From Kribbella sp. CA-293567 (GTDB lineage: Bacteria > Actinomycetota > Actinomycetes > Propionibacteriales > Kribbellaceae), in the NCBI RefSeq assembly GCF_027627575.1, contig NZ_CP114065.1:2108001-2172000 (forward strand): a stretch of DNA of 64,000 nucleotides, given 5' to 3'. This document shows positions 42,246-49,636 of the stretch, piece by piece. The position numbers and the translations under genes are program-made. The notes under the pieces are model-generated. The model ran no database searches. It was not told the DNA's origin and saw nothing but the letters and a program-made list of their open reading frames with translations. How positions within the stretch are numbered: position 1 is the first letter of the stretch; every line of letters begins with the position of its first letter.

Positions 42246-42454
42246 GTGGGTGGCGGTTCGCGGGTGGGTGCCGGGTCGCTGGGTGTTGAGGTGGGAGGTG
42301 GCGCCGAGGCTCGTCGCGAAGTACGCGCCGCGCATCGCAGTCGTTGTCACAGGTCACAGGTCGCGGGGGCCGCAGGTCGCACGCCGCGCTGGCCGCTGGT
42401 GGCGAGCGAGGTGGCTGAGTCGCCAGGCGATGGGTTGACCGCTGAGTGGTGGCT

Positions 42455-42678
42455 AGGTCGGGAAGCGGTGACTCGTCACAGAGCCGTGGCGGGAGCGCCA
42501 AACGACGACTGGATCGGGAAGCGGTGGGTCGTCACAGAGCGGTGACCGGAGCGCCAAACGACGGCTAAGTCGGGAAGCGGTGACTTGTCATGGAGCGGTG
42601 GCTGGAGCGCCGAACGACGGCTAGATCGGGAGGCGGTGGCTCGTCACAGAGCCGTGGCGGGAGCGCCGAGTTGTATCT
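42455..42678. repeat. Four 56-bp tandem repeats
   Basis: Units start at 42455, 42511, 42567 and 42623, each exactly 56 bp. All share TCGGGA-GCGGTG at the start, a central CGTCAC/GAG block and GGAGCGCC near the end. Copy 1 contains the small dyad GTGAC-TC-GTCAC; later copies vary in it. Spacing is invariant although bases have diverged. Confidence 0.88.
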
Positions 42679-42793
42679 GAGCCACCGGGGGTGGCTTGAC
42701 CTAGCACCGGAGACACCTGGCCGGCACCAGCGGTGCAGCGGCAGGCTGCCCACACCTGCACCTCCACACGCGGTGTCCACCACGCACTTCACG

Positions 42794-42859
42794 CAAGCGG
42801 CGACGAAGGAGCCGCGCACCAGGGCGGGCGGGAGCAGCGACGCAGGAGCTGCGTGGGAA
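42794..42859. repeat. Right arm of the 65-bp inverted repeat
   Basis: Begins CAAGCGGCGACGAAGGAGCC and ends CAGGAGCTGCGTGGGAA, the mirror of the left arm. It ends 4 bp before the stop codon of the sigma-factor fusion gene, so it may also serve as that gene's terminator. Confidence 0.85.
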
Positions 42860-42863
42860 GACC

Positions 42864-45146
42864 TCACCGCCTAGTCTTCCCCGGCGGGATCCCCGCAGCA
42901 TCCGTGTCATACCGCCCAGCAGTAGTCGCGGTCACCGTGATCGTATTAGCCGTGCCGGTGCCTGGCCAGGCGGCCCACTCGGTGTTCAGGGGTCTTGTGT
43001 AGTTGTTCGTCGAGCAGGTGGCCCGGCGTACGTCGGTGGAGCGGGAGCAGGTCCAGCCGCGGTTGAAGTAGGAGACCAGGGACAGGTTGCGGCCCCAGGA
43101 GATCTCCAGGGTGACTCGGCCGGTGGTGCCGCCGATGGTCAGGAAGCGGTTGTAGACGAACGGGTTCGGGTCGTTGTGCGGGTCCGGGGTGACGATCCGC
43201 AGGAGCGACTCGTCGGGTTGCGGACCGGGCAGCGTTTCGGAATCCGTGTCGTACAGCAGCCCGGCCGTCGCCGCCACCGAGTAGGTGCGCGCCGCCGAAC
43301 TGCCTTCCGGTACTGCGAACTCGCCGTACAGCGGAGCAGGTCTCGCAGGGTTGGCGGCTGTGCAGGTGCGGCTGGCCTGAGTGCACTTCCACCCGGCCGG
43401 GCTACCGGTGAACGGCCACGACAGTGCGCTCCCGTACTGGATCTTCACCGTCACGCTGGTCCGGACACCGGGCGCGATGGTGATGGTGCGCAGGTACGAG
43501 TCCGGGGCGGTCTTGGTGGTGCTCAGCTTCAGCAGGCTCTCGTCGAGTCGCGGTTGAGGCTGCGGCGGGGGAGCCGGCGCGTTGAGGGTCTGGGAGTCGT
43601 CGTCGTACAGGCGGCCGCTCTTGGCCGACACGGTGAAGGTGCGCTGCGCTGCCGTCCCGCCGGTCGGCGCCGCGAACGCCACTGGCATGGTCGCCGGTGA
43701 CGCCGGGTTGGTGGCCGTGCAGTTGCCGGTCGCCTTCACGCAGCTCCAGCCGGCCGGGTTGGCCCGCAGCGGCCACTGCAGCGCCGAGCCGTACTTGATG
43801 CCGATCACCACCGGCTTCTTGTTCGCCGCCGGGACCTTGATCGTGATCAGCCACGTCGCGCTGGCCGCGGCTTCCTCGATGGCCTCGGCCCGCGCGGCCG
43901 GCCCGTACGGCGCTCGCCCGCCCGCTGCCCCGCCACCCTGCGGGGCGCTGATCGTCAGCAGGCCCTCGTCGAGGATCGGCGTGGTCGGCTCCGGCCGCGT
44001 CGGCGTCGGGGTGGGCGTGGTCGGCGGCGTGGTCGTGGGCGCGCTGGTCGGCGCTGTCGTCGGCTCAGGCGGCGGCGCGGTCGTCGGGTCGGGCTTGGTG
44101 GTCGGTGGGACCACCGGAGGCTTCACCGTCGGCGGTTTGACCGGCGGAGGGTTCACCGGCGGGTTGACCGGTGGCTGCGTCGGCTGTTGCGTCGGCGGCT
44201 TCTCGATGGCTGCCGGGGGAGTCTCGTTGCCGGTGAGCGCCATGGCGGCTATCACCGCGGCAACCACGACCACCACGACGGTGCCTGCGCCGACCGCCGT
44301 ACGGGTGCTGTTCTCGGTGACCTTCTGCCAGCCGGTGACCAGGAAGCCGGCGATGCCGACCTTGGCGCCCGAAGCGGCGGCGAGGTAGCCGAGGCCCGCA
44401 GTACCGAGCAGTGCCGGGGCAAGCAGTGCAGGCAGCGCACTGTTGACCTCGACGAGCTCCAGGTAGACCGCGGTGCACTTGGCGCACTCGTCCAGGTGCT
44501 CGCGGACGTTCTTGTTCTCCCGTTTGGTGAGGCCACCGCGCACGTAGGCGCCGAGTCGCTCGGTAGTCCAGCGGCAGCGGTCACTGGCGACGTCTGCCAG
44601 GTGCTGCTGCAGATAGGCCTGCCGCAGGCCCTCACGGGCGCGGTAGGCGAGTGCGGAGACGCCGTTGGCGGTCAGGCCGAGCAGTGGCGCGATGGCGGCG
44701 GGCTTCTCGCCCTCCACCTCGGTGTGCCAGAGCACGGCCTGCCAGCGCTCGGGCAGCGAGGCGAAAGCCTTGGCCGCGGCGCCGCTCTCGAATCCGGTGA
44801 CGCTCGGGTCGTCGAAGCCCTGCGGCTCCCGCTCGTACGCCGCGATGTCGTCGGTCGTCTGCACCTTGCGGCCCGACCGGATGCGGTCGACGTGCACCCG
44901 CCGGACGGTGGTCAGCAGATAGGCGCGGAAGGAGATGTCCGGGCCGCCGCCGTTGCGGAGCGCGTCGAGCACCTTCGCGAAGGCGTCGCTGGCCAGGTCG
45001 TCGGCGTCGTTGGCCGGGACCAGTTGCCGCGCCATCCGCTCCGCGGCCTGGTGATGGCGGCCGAACAGCTCGCCGTACGCCTCGAGGTCGCCGTTGCGAA
45101 CGCGGGCGATCAGCTCGGCGTCGCTGGGTCCTTCCGGCGTCTCCAC
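42864..45146 (-). CDS. ECF sigma factor fused to anti-sigma zinc finger, membrane helix and extracellular domains
   Basis: One 760-residue polypeptide. Residues ~10-90 are sigma region 2 (DDLASDAFAKVLDAL) and ~125-180 region 4 (LPERWQAVLWHTEVEGEKPA, then GVSALAYRAREGLRQAYL). A zinc-finger anti-sigma module follows (H217-x3-C221-x2-C224 in EHLDECAKC). Membrane segments lie at ~235-272 and ~286-305. A Pro/Thr-rich linker (~308-390) leads to three repeated domains, each with a GW-C...C pattern (PAGWSCVKATGNC, PAGWKCTQASRTC, NRGWTCSRSTDVRRATC). This resembles the ECF53-type architecture known in actinobacteria. GTG 45146 is chosen because GGGGGAG lies 5 bp upstream. How the sigma domain is released is unknown. 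Confidence 0.88.
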   Translation of the reverse strand: METPEGPSDAELIARVRNGDLEAYGELFGRHHQAAERMARQLVPANDADDLASDAFAKVLDALRNGGGPDISFRAYLLTTVRRVHVDRIRSGRKVQTTDDIAAYEREPQGFDDPSVTGFESGAAAKAFASLPERWQAVLWHTEVEGEKPAAIAPLLGLTANGVSALAYRAREGLRQAYLQQHLADVASDRCRWTTERLGAYVRGGLTKRENKNVREHLDECAKCTAVYLELVEVNSALPALLAPALLGTAGLGYLAAASGAKVGIAGFLVTGWQKVTENSTRTAVGAGTVVVVVVAAVIAAMALTGNETPPAAIEKPPTQQPTQPPVNPPVNPPPVKPPTVKPPVVPPTTKPDPTTAPPPEPTTAPTSAPTTTPPTTPTPTPTRPEPTTPILDEGLLTISAPQGGGAAGGRAPYGPAARAEAIEEAAASATWLITIKVPAANKKPVVIGIKYGSALQWPLRANPAGWSCVKATGNCTATNPASPATMPVAFAAPTGGTAAQRTFTVSAKSGRLYDDDSQTLNAPAPPPQPQPRLDESLLKLSTTKTAPDSYLRTITIAPGVRTSVTVKIQYGSALSWPFTGSPAGWKCTQASRTCTAANPARPAPLYGEFAVPEGSSAARTYSVAATAGLLYDTDSETLPGPQPDESLLRIVTPDPHNDPNPFVYNRFLTIGGTTGRVTLEISWGRNLSLVSYFNRGWTCSRSTDVRRATCSTNNYTRPLNTEWAAWPGTGTANTITVTATTAGRYDTDAAGIPPGKTRR

Positions 45147-45384
45147 TCGAGCTCCCCCTGGGTTTGTCACTACATCGTCACCGGCTGTCACATCGTTGCC
45201 GGGATCAAGGTTCCCATGAGGGACGGATCGGCGCACCTAGACATGACGACGGCGGCAGTCGTGAGGTTACGCGAAAAAAGAATCCGAAATCCGCGTCATG
45301 AACCCGTCACGGCGCTGTCTCACCTCCAGAACGACGCTTCCGGCCACCCGGTCGGGAGACGAAGGGGCCACCCGAGGAGGGGAC

Positions 45385-46200
45385 ATGTCGCTGTTCGCGG
45401 ACATCCGCCGACGGCTCGACCTGCGTCCCAGCCGGTCCCTGAACCTGGCGGGGTCGCTCGCCCGGGACCGGCCGGAGGCGTCGTCCACAGAGCAACCGTG
45501 CGGAAGGAGGGAGCCGCACGGCACCGCTGGCATCGACCGCAGCGCTTATCTGGCGATCGCAGAAGCGCTGCGGGACGGTGCCGATGTCGTGCCCGCGAGT
45601 GACGAGGTCGGACGCCGGTTGGCCGAAGACGGAGTCTCGCTGCTCGAGGCACTGGATGGGCTGGGTGCGCTGTACCGCTCGATCGCCGGGGGCGAGCCGG
45701 CCTTCGACGCGGTACGCGCACTCAGTTCCAGCTGGGCCGAGGCTTCGCTCATCTACCTGCACTCACTGTCGTGCGAGGACCCACTGACCGGGCTGTCCAG
45801 CCTGGCGCACCTGCGGTCCCGGCTCGGCGAGATCTACCGGGAGGCTGAACTCCGTGGAACTTCCGTACCGGCGACCCACGCACTGGTGGTGGTCGAGCCG
45901 CTCTACCCGGCCGGGATCACGCCCGTCGAACGCGAGCTCCGGCTCATCGACGTCGCGGAGTGCCTCCGGATCGTGTTCGCGGGCGGTGACGTACTGGGCC
46001 GCCTCGGCGCACGCCGCGCGGCGGCGCTCGTCGACCGCGACCCGGACCTGCCGGACCAGGTCGAGACGGTCCGAGCGCTGATCACCCAGTGGCGGATGGA
46101 CACCGACGAGCCGCAGCTGGCCCGGGTCTGGATCGAGGGACTGCCCACGGCCGAGCAGTGGGCCGGGCGAGTGCTGGACGAGTTGGCAAGACCTGCATAG
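45385..46200 (+). CDS. Degenerate GGDEF-like domain protein
   Basis: A 271-residue soluble protein. The second half begins CEDPLTGLSSLAHLRSRLGEIY, the classic entry into a GGDEF (diguanylate cyclase) domain (D-x-L-T-G-L). Where the GGDEF loop should be it reads VLGRLGARRAAALVDRD, so the catalytic signature is absent and cyclase activity is very unlikely. The N-terminal ~100 residues are helical and not recognised. ATG 45385 has GAGGAGGGG upstream. It is divergent from the sigma-factor fusion, with 238 bp between starts that hold both promoters. It may be a signalling adaptor; role unknown. Confidence 0.65.
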   Translation: MSLFADIRRRLDLRPSRSLNLAGSLARDRPEASSTEQPCGRREPHGTAGIDRSAYLAIAEALRDGADVVPASDEVGRRLAEDGVSLLEALDGLGALYRSIAGGEPAFDAVRALSSSWAEASLIYLHSLSCEDPLTGLSSLAHLRSRLGEIYREAELRGTSVPATHALVVVEPLYPAGITPVERELRLIDVAECLRIVFAGGDVLGRLGARRAAALVDRDPDLPDQVETVRALITQWRMDTDEPQLARVWIEGLPTAEQWAGRVLDELARPA

Positions 46201-46205
46201 GACCC

Positions 46206-46239
46206 GCGTCCGGCCGCCGACAGGGGGACGGCCGGACGC
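46206..46239 (+). terminator. First of two tandem hairpins after the GGDEF-like gene
   Basis: Perfect 10-bp stem GCGTCCGGCC (46206-46215) / GGCCGGACGC (46230-46239), 5 bp after the stop codon. Confidence 0.65.
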
Positions 46240-46252
46240 ATCGAGCCGACGG

Positions 46253-46282
46253 CGGATCGCCTATCACGGGGTAGGCGATCCG
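46253..46282 (+). terminator. Second tandem hairpin
   Basis: Perfect 11-bp stem CGGATCGCCTA (46253-46263) / TAGGCGATCCG (46272-46282) with an 8-nt loop. With the previous hairpin it makes a double terminator before the SRAP gene. Confidence 0.65.
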
Positions 46283-46353
46283 TCGTCGCCGCCCGTTGGC
46301 GGACCACGCCCGCCCGGCAGCCCGTAGTACCGGAATTTGTCGGTGCCGGTGGC

Positions 46354-46359
46354 TAGGCT
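46354..46359 (+). promoter_or_regulatory. -10 element, leaderless SRAP gene
   Basis: TAGGCT ends exactly 7 bp before the ATG at 46367, with no ribosome-binding site between. The same hexamer and spacing precede pdtaS. Confidence 0.6.
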
Positions 46360-46366
46360 GCTTTCC

Positions 46367-47167
46367 ATGTGTGGGCGCTATGCATCGAGTCGGGACCCCG
46401 CCGATCTGGTCGTCGAGTTCGAGATCGACGCGGGCAACGTGAAGGAGTCCGTGCAGGAGCTGGCGGACAACTACAACGTCGCGCCGACGGACGAGGTGAT
46501 CGCCGTCGTCGAGCGGAAGAACCGGGATGTCCCGGACCAGACGGTCCGCAAGCTCACCACGGTCAAGTGGGGGCTGGTGCCGTCCTGGGCCAAGGACACC
46601 TCCATCGGCAGCCGGCTGATCAACGCGCGGATGGAGACGGTGGCGGAGAAGCCCGCCTTCAAGAAGGCCTTCGCCGTACGCCGCTGCATCCTGCCGGCGG
46701 ACGGCTACTACGAGTGGTACACGGCCGAGGAGAAGGTCAACGGCAAGCCGGTCAAGCAGCCGTACTTCATTCACCCGGCCGACGGCGGCGTACTGGCGAT
46801 GGCCGGGCTGTACGAGATCTGGCGCAACAAAGCGGTCGCCGACGCCGACCGTGACGACGCCTGGCTGTGGACCTGCACCGTCCTCACCACCACGGCCACC
46901 GACGACCTCGGTCGCATCCACGACCGGATGCCGCTGCTCGTCGAGCCCGACCGGTACGACGCCTGGCTCAACCCGCTGTCCTCGGATCCCGACGAGTTGC
47001 TCGACCTGCTGGTCCCCGCGGCGCCCGGCCGGCTGGAGGCCTACGCCGTCTCCAAGGCGGTCAGCTCGGTCAAGAACAACGGCCCCCACCTGGTCACGCC
47101 GCTCCCACCGGACGGCACCGATCCCGTCGACAAGCCCGAGGAACCCGAAGAAATCACCCTGTTCTGA
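46367..47167 (+). CDS. SOS response-associated (SRAP/HMCES/YedK) protein
   Basis: A 266-residue SRAP-domain protein, which protects abasic sites in single-stranded DNA by covalent capture through Cys2. Start is MCGRYASS, so Cys2 is present after Met removal. Other conserved blocks: DNYNVAPTDEV (Asn), VKWGLVPSWAKD, NARMETVAEKPAF, RRCILPADGYYEW and RIHDRMPLL (His). The exact start matters because Cys2 is catalytic: ATG 46367 is required, and the ATG-less frame upstream would bury it. The ATG follows a -10-like hexamer by 7 bp, indicating a leaderless mRNA. Confidence 0.94.
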   Translation: MCGRYASSRDPADLVVEFEIDAGNVKESVQELADNYNVAPTDEVIAVVERKNRDVPDQTVRKLTTVKWGLVPSWAKDTSIGSRLINARMETVAEKPAFKKAFAVRRCILPADGYYEWYTAEEKVNGKPVKQPYFIHPADGGVLAMAGLYEIWRNKAVADADRDDAWLWTCTVLTTTATDDLGRIHDRMPLLVEPDRYDAWLNPLSSDPDELLDLLVPAAPGRLEAYAVSKAVSSVKNNGPHLVTPLPPDGTDPVDKPEEPEEITLF

Positions 47168-47200
47168 CGTCCCGCCCCCCGCGCACCTACACCCCCCACC

Positions 47201-47316
47201 TGGCGACCTTGAACACCACCTGGCGACCTTGAACACCACGTGGCGACCTTGAACACCACGTGGCGACCTTGAACACCACGTGGCGACCTTGAACACCATG
47301 TGGCGACCTTGAACAC
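47201..47316. repeat. Array of six 20-bp direct repeats
   Basis: Units TGGCGACCTTGAACACCACG begin at 47201, 47221, 47241, 47261, 47281 and 47301 with almost no divergence (the final base pair varies; the last unit is cut after GAACAC). They are strictly contiguous with no spacers, so this is not a CRISPR array. An inverted copy follows at 47325. Confidence 0.95.
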
Positions 47317-47343
47317 GTAATAACTTGTTCAAAGTCGCCACAT
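47298..47343. terminator. Hairpin formed by the last repeat and an inverted copy
   Basis: ATGTGGCGACCTTGAACAC (47298-47316) faces TTGTTCAAAGTCGCCACAT (47325-47343): about 17 of 19 positions pair, with an 8-nt loop. It may terminate the SRAP transcript. It shows that the array unit also occurs in opposite orientation. Confidence 0.65.
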
Positions 47344-47430
47344 CCTGTCCGAGGACACCACTTGCGGCGGTTGGCGGGGCGGGATCGTCGCGGTGGGTGT
47401 TTGGGGCCGGGTCAATGACAGGATGGGGCC

Positions 47431-48063
47431 GTGACCGACGAACGGATTGTGGCGACGCCGCACGGTGAGGCTCGGATCGTGGCTTACCGGGCTCGGCGGC
47501 CGGTGGCGACCTTGGCGCTTGGTCATGGGGCCGGCGGGGGGATCGAGGCCGGTGACCTGGCCGCGCTGGCGGCCCGGCTGCCGAAGCAGGACATGAACGT
47601 GTTCCTGATCGAGCAGCCGTGGCGGCGGGCGGGCAAGAAGCTGGCGCCGGCGCCGAAGGTGCTGGACGAGGCGTGGATCGCGATCATCGGTCAGTTGCGG
47701 ATCAGGACGCCGCTGGTGCTGGGCGGGCGGAGCGCGGGAGCGCGGGTGGCGTGCCGTACGGCGGCGGGGCTGGGCGCTTCCGGCGTACTGGCGCTGTCGT
47801 TTCCGCTGCATCCGCCGGGTAAGCCGGACAAGTCGCGGGTCGACGAGCTGCAGAGTTCGCGGTTGCCGACGCTGGTCGTCCAGGGGGAGCGGGACCCGTT
47901 CGGCGTACCGGAGGAGTTTCCGCCGCTGACCGAGATGGCCGTGGTGCCCGACGGCGACCACTCGTTCAAGGTGCCGAAGCGCGCGGAGCTGACCCAGGAC
48001 GAGAGTTTCGACGTACTGGTCGAAGCTGTGTTCGAGTGGGTGACCCGGGAGATCTCCGGCTGA
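47431..48063 (+). CDS. Alpha/beta hydrolase of the KANL3/TEX30-like type
   Basis: A 210-residue small alpha/beta-hydrolase. The opening strand is [20 protein letters not shown], the nucleophile elbow [17 protein letters not shown] (Ser in GRSAG), the acid [10 protein letters not shown] and the His [13 protein letters not shown]. It lacks a lid domain and a signal peptide. This cytoplasmic family has no settled function. GTG 47431. It ends inside the 5' leader of sigR: the sigR promoter starts 19 bp after its stop. Confidence 0.85.
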   Translation: MTDERIVATPHGEARIVAYRARRPVATLALGHGAGGGIEAGDLAALAARLPKQDMNVFLIEQPWRRAGKKLAPAPKVLDEAWIAIIGQLRIRTPLVLGGRSAGARVACRTAAGLGASGVLALSFPLHPPGKPDKSRVDELQSSRLPTLVVQGERDPFGVPEEFPPLTEMAVVPDGDHSFKVPKRAELTQDESFDVLVEAVFEWVTREISG

Positions 48064-48081
48064 ATCGGCCTGCCAGGGCCG

Positions 48082-48107
48082 GGAATGACCCGGCCGTGAG
48101 CCTTGTT
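48082..48107 (+). promoter_or_regulatory. SigR-type autoregulatory promoter of sigR
   Basis: GGAAT (48082-48086), exactly 18 bp, then GTT (48105-48107), matching the known SigR consensus GGAAT-N18-GTT. The predicted start near 48113 leaves upstream in-frame starts (ATG 48126) able to give an N-terminally extended isoform. Confidence 0.8.
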
Positions 48108-48165
48108 GTGATGACTATGACGGCGATGAGTCTGGCTCCTGCGCGAAAGACTGCGAAGACCCCGG

Positions 48166-48171
48166 TATTCT
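48166..48171 (+). promoter_or_regulatory. Housekeeping -10 of sigR (leaderless form)
   Basis: TATTCT ends 8 bp before ATG 48180, consistent with a leaderless constitutive transcript encoding the short sigma factor. No clear -35 is seen. Confidence 0.5.
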
Positions 48172-48179
48172 CGATCACG

Positions 48180-48821
48180 ATGCCGACTCCGACGACCACC
48201 GAGACACCCGAGCAGCGGACCGAGCGCTTCGAGCGCGAGGCGCTGCCCTTCCTCGACCAGATGTACGCCGCCGCGATGCGGATGACGCGGAACCCGGCCG
48301 ACGCCGAGGACCTCGTCCAGGACACCTTCGCGAAGGCGTACAGCTCCTTCCACCAGTTCACGCCCGGCACCAACCTGAAGGCGTGGCTGTACCGGATCCT
48401 GACGAACACGTTCATCAACGGATACCGCAAGCGGCAGCGTCAGCCGACGCAGTCGCCGACCGAGGAGATCGAGGACTGGCAGCTCACCGCCGCCGAGTCG
48501 CACACTCCCGGTGGGCTGAAGTCGGCCGAGGCGGTCGCTCTGGAGCATCTGCCCGACTCCGACGTGAAGTCGGCGTTGCAGTCGATCCCGGAGGACTTCC
48601 GGCTGGCGGTGTATCTCGCCGACGTCGAGGGGTTCGCCTACAAGGAGATCGCCGACATCATGGGGACGCCGGTGGGCACCGTGATGTCGCGGCTGCACCG
48701 TGGCCGGCGTCAGCTGCGTGAGCTGCTGGCCGACTACGCCCGGGAGCGGGGCCTGATCCCCGCGCTAGAAGATGCGCCGGCGGACGGTTCCGCCGCGGCT
48801 GCCGAGGAGAAGAAGTCATGA
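48180..48821 (+). CDS. sigR: ECF sigma factor SigR (thiol-oxidative stress)
   Basis: A 213-residue ECF sigma factor very close to streptomycete SigR/mycobacterial SigH. Region 2 is [59 protein letters not shown]. Region 4 is [20 protein letters not shown], then [18 protein letters not shown]. It directs transcription of thiol-homeostasis genes when released by RsrA, the next gene (4-bp overlap). ATG 48180 gives the compact protein and follows a -10-like TATTCT. The frame stays open upstream (starts at 48111, 48117 and 48126), which may make a longer, unstable isoform from the SigR-dependent promoter, as reported for S. coelicolor SigR'. Confidence 0.95.
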   Translation: MPTPTTTETPEQRTERFEREALPFLDQMYAAAMRMTRNPADAEDLVQDTFAKAYSSFHQFTPGTNLKAWLYRILTNTFINGYRKRQRQPTQSPTEEIEDWQLTAAESHTPGGLKSAEAVALEHLPDSDVKSALQSIPEDFRLAVYLADVEGFAYKEIADIMGTPVGTVMSRLHRGRRQLRELLADYARERGLIPALEDAPADGSAAAAEEKKS

Positions 48822-49105
48822 GCTGCGGCGAGGACCACAACGTGGACTGCAGCGAGATCCTGGAACGTGTGTACGTCTTCATCGACAACGAACTCGAGGA
48901 CGCCACCACCGACGAGATCCGCCAGCACCTCGAAGAGTGCGCACCCTGTCTCGATCAGTACGACATCGAGCGCTGCGTGAAGAAGCTCGTGCACCGCTCC
49001 TGCGGCGACGAACACGCCCCCGACGCGCTCCGTCAGCGGATCCTGCTCCGCCTCACCGAGATCCGGATCGAGACCAGCACCACCACGATCATCTCGACCG
49101 ACTGA
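48818..49105 (+). CDS. rsrA: Redox-sensitive zinc anti-sigma factor RsrA
   Basis: A 95-residue ZAS-family anti-sigma factor. The zinc and redox residues are visible: Cys11 (NVDCSEILE) and the signature [10 protein letters not shown] (H-x3-C-x2-C). Oxidation of these cysteines releases zinc and sigma factor in the known homologs. Further cysteines (SCGEDH, ERCVKK, RSCGDE) are present. ATG 48818 overlaps the sigR stop by 4 bp. A strong terminator follows. Confidence 0.94.
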   Translation: MSCGEDHNVDCSEILERVYVFIDNELEDATTDEIRQHLEECAPCLDQYDIERCVKKLVHRSCGDEHAPDALRQRILLRLTEIRIETSTTTIISTD

Positions 49106-49119
49106 CAGGTACTTCACGC

Positions 49120-49150
49120 AAGGCCCGGCCGGACATCCGCGCCGGGCCTT
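49120..49150 (+). terminator. Terminator of the sigR-rsrA operon
   Basis: Perfect 10-bp stem AAGGCCCGGC (49120-49129) / GCCGGGCCTT (49141-49150), 11-nt loop. Confidence 0.8.
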
Positions 49151-49258
49151 CGTACGTCGCGGGCCGCGTCTGCGGCGAGGATGTCGAGAAGGACCGGAGC
49201 GTTCCGACGTACCGTCAGCAGGCGAGCCGCGGGCACGCCCATCAGCTGGAGGTTCCTC

Positions 49259-49630
49259 GTGAAGTACGTGATCCTGATCCACTCCCACCCGGAGCCCTGG
49301 GGCCACCCGACCCCGCAGTACACCGCCGAGGGCCGGCAACTCTCGCCCGAGCAGCACGACCAGATGTCGCGCGACTTCGAGCTGCTGCTGACCGAGGTCT
49401 CCGTCTCCGGCGAGCTCATCACCGCGGAGGCCCTGGGCGACCCGGCTCACTCCCGCTTCTACACCGCAGGCCGCACCGGCCCCATCACCACCGACGGCCC
49501 GTACGCCGAAGCCAAGGAGCAACTCGCCGGCTTTTTCCTCTTCGACTTCGCCACCCAGGAGCGCGCCGAGGAGATCGCCGCCCGCTTCGCCTCCCCAGGC
49601 GACACCGTGGAACTCCGCCCGATCATGTGA
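49259..49630 (+). CDS. YCII/DGPF-family protein
   Basis: A 123-residue small protein of the YCII-related family common beside ECF sigma factors. It starts KYVILIHSHPEPWGHP; the family core is GPITTDGPYAEAKEQLAGFFLFDFATQERA (DGPF-like block), ending TVELRPIM. YCII domains form ferredoxin-like dimers; no function is established here. GTG 49259 has GGAGG 7 bp upstream. It is convergent with the STAND regulator gene, whose stop lies 7 bp away. Confidence 0.87.
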   Translation: MKYVILIHSHPEPWGHPTPQYTAEGRQLSPEQHDQMSRDFELLLTEVSVSGELITAEALGDPAHSRFYTAGRTGPITTDGPYAEAKEQLAGFFLFDFATQERAEEIAARFASPGDTVELRPIM

Positions 49631-49636
49631 CCCAGC

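Larger units (their letters stand above)
42121..42863. other. Gene-free 740-bp repeat region
   Basis: No credible gene on either strand; the open frames here carry no family signature and are interrupted relative to the repeats. It contains the aspS promoter at its left edge, then a composite element: long inverted repeats at 42181-42245 and 42794-42859 enclosing four 56-bp direct repeats at 42455-42678. The layout resembles a MITE or a decayed insertion sequence without transposase. Confidence 0.6.

Noticed and set aside
42073-42545. Open frames inside the repeat region upstream of aspS as possible genes
   Set aside because: They cross the T-box leader and the inverted repeats and match no family; the T-box explanation accounts for the conserved elements.
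45209-45214. GGAACC on the minus strand upstream of the sigma fusion as an autoregulated ECF -35 element
   Set aside because: No matching -10 motif at the expected 16-17 bp spacing, so the promoter call is not supported.
47201-47343. CRISPR array
   Set aside because: Repeats are directly contiguous with no unique spacers, and no cas genes are present.
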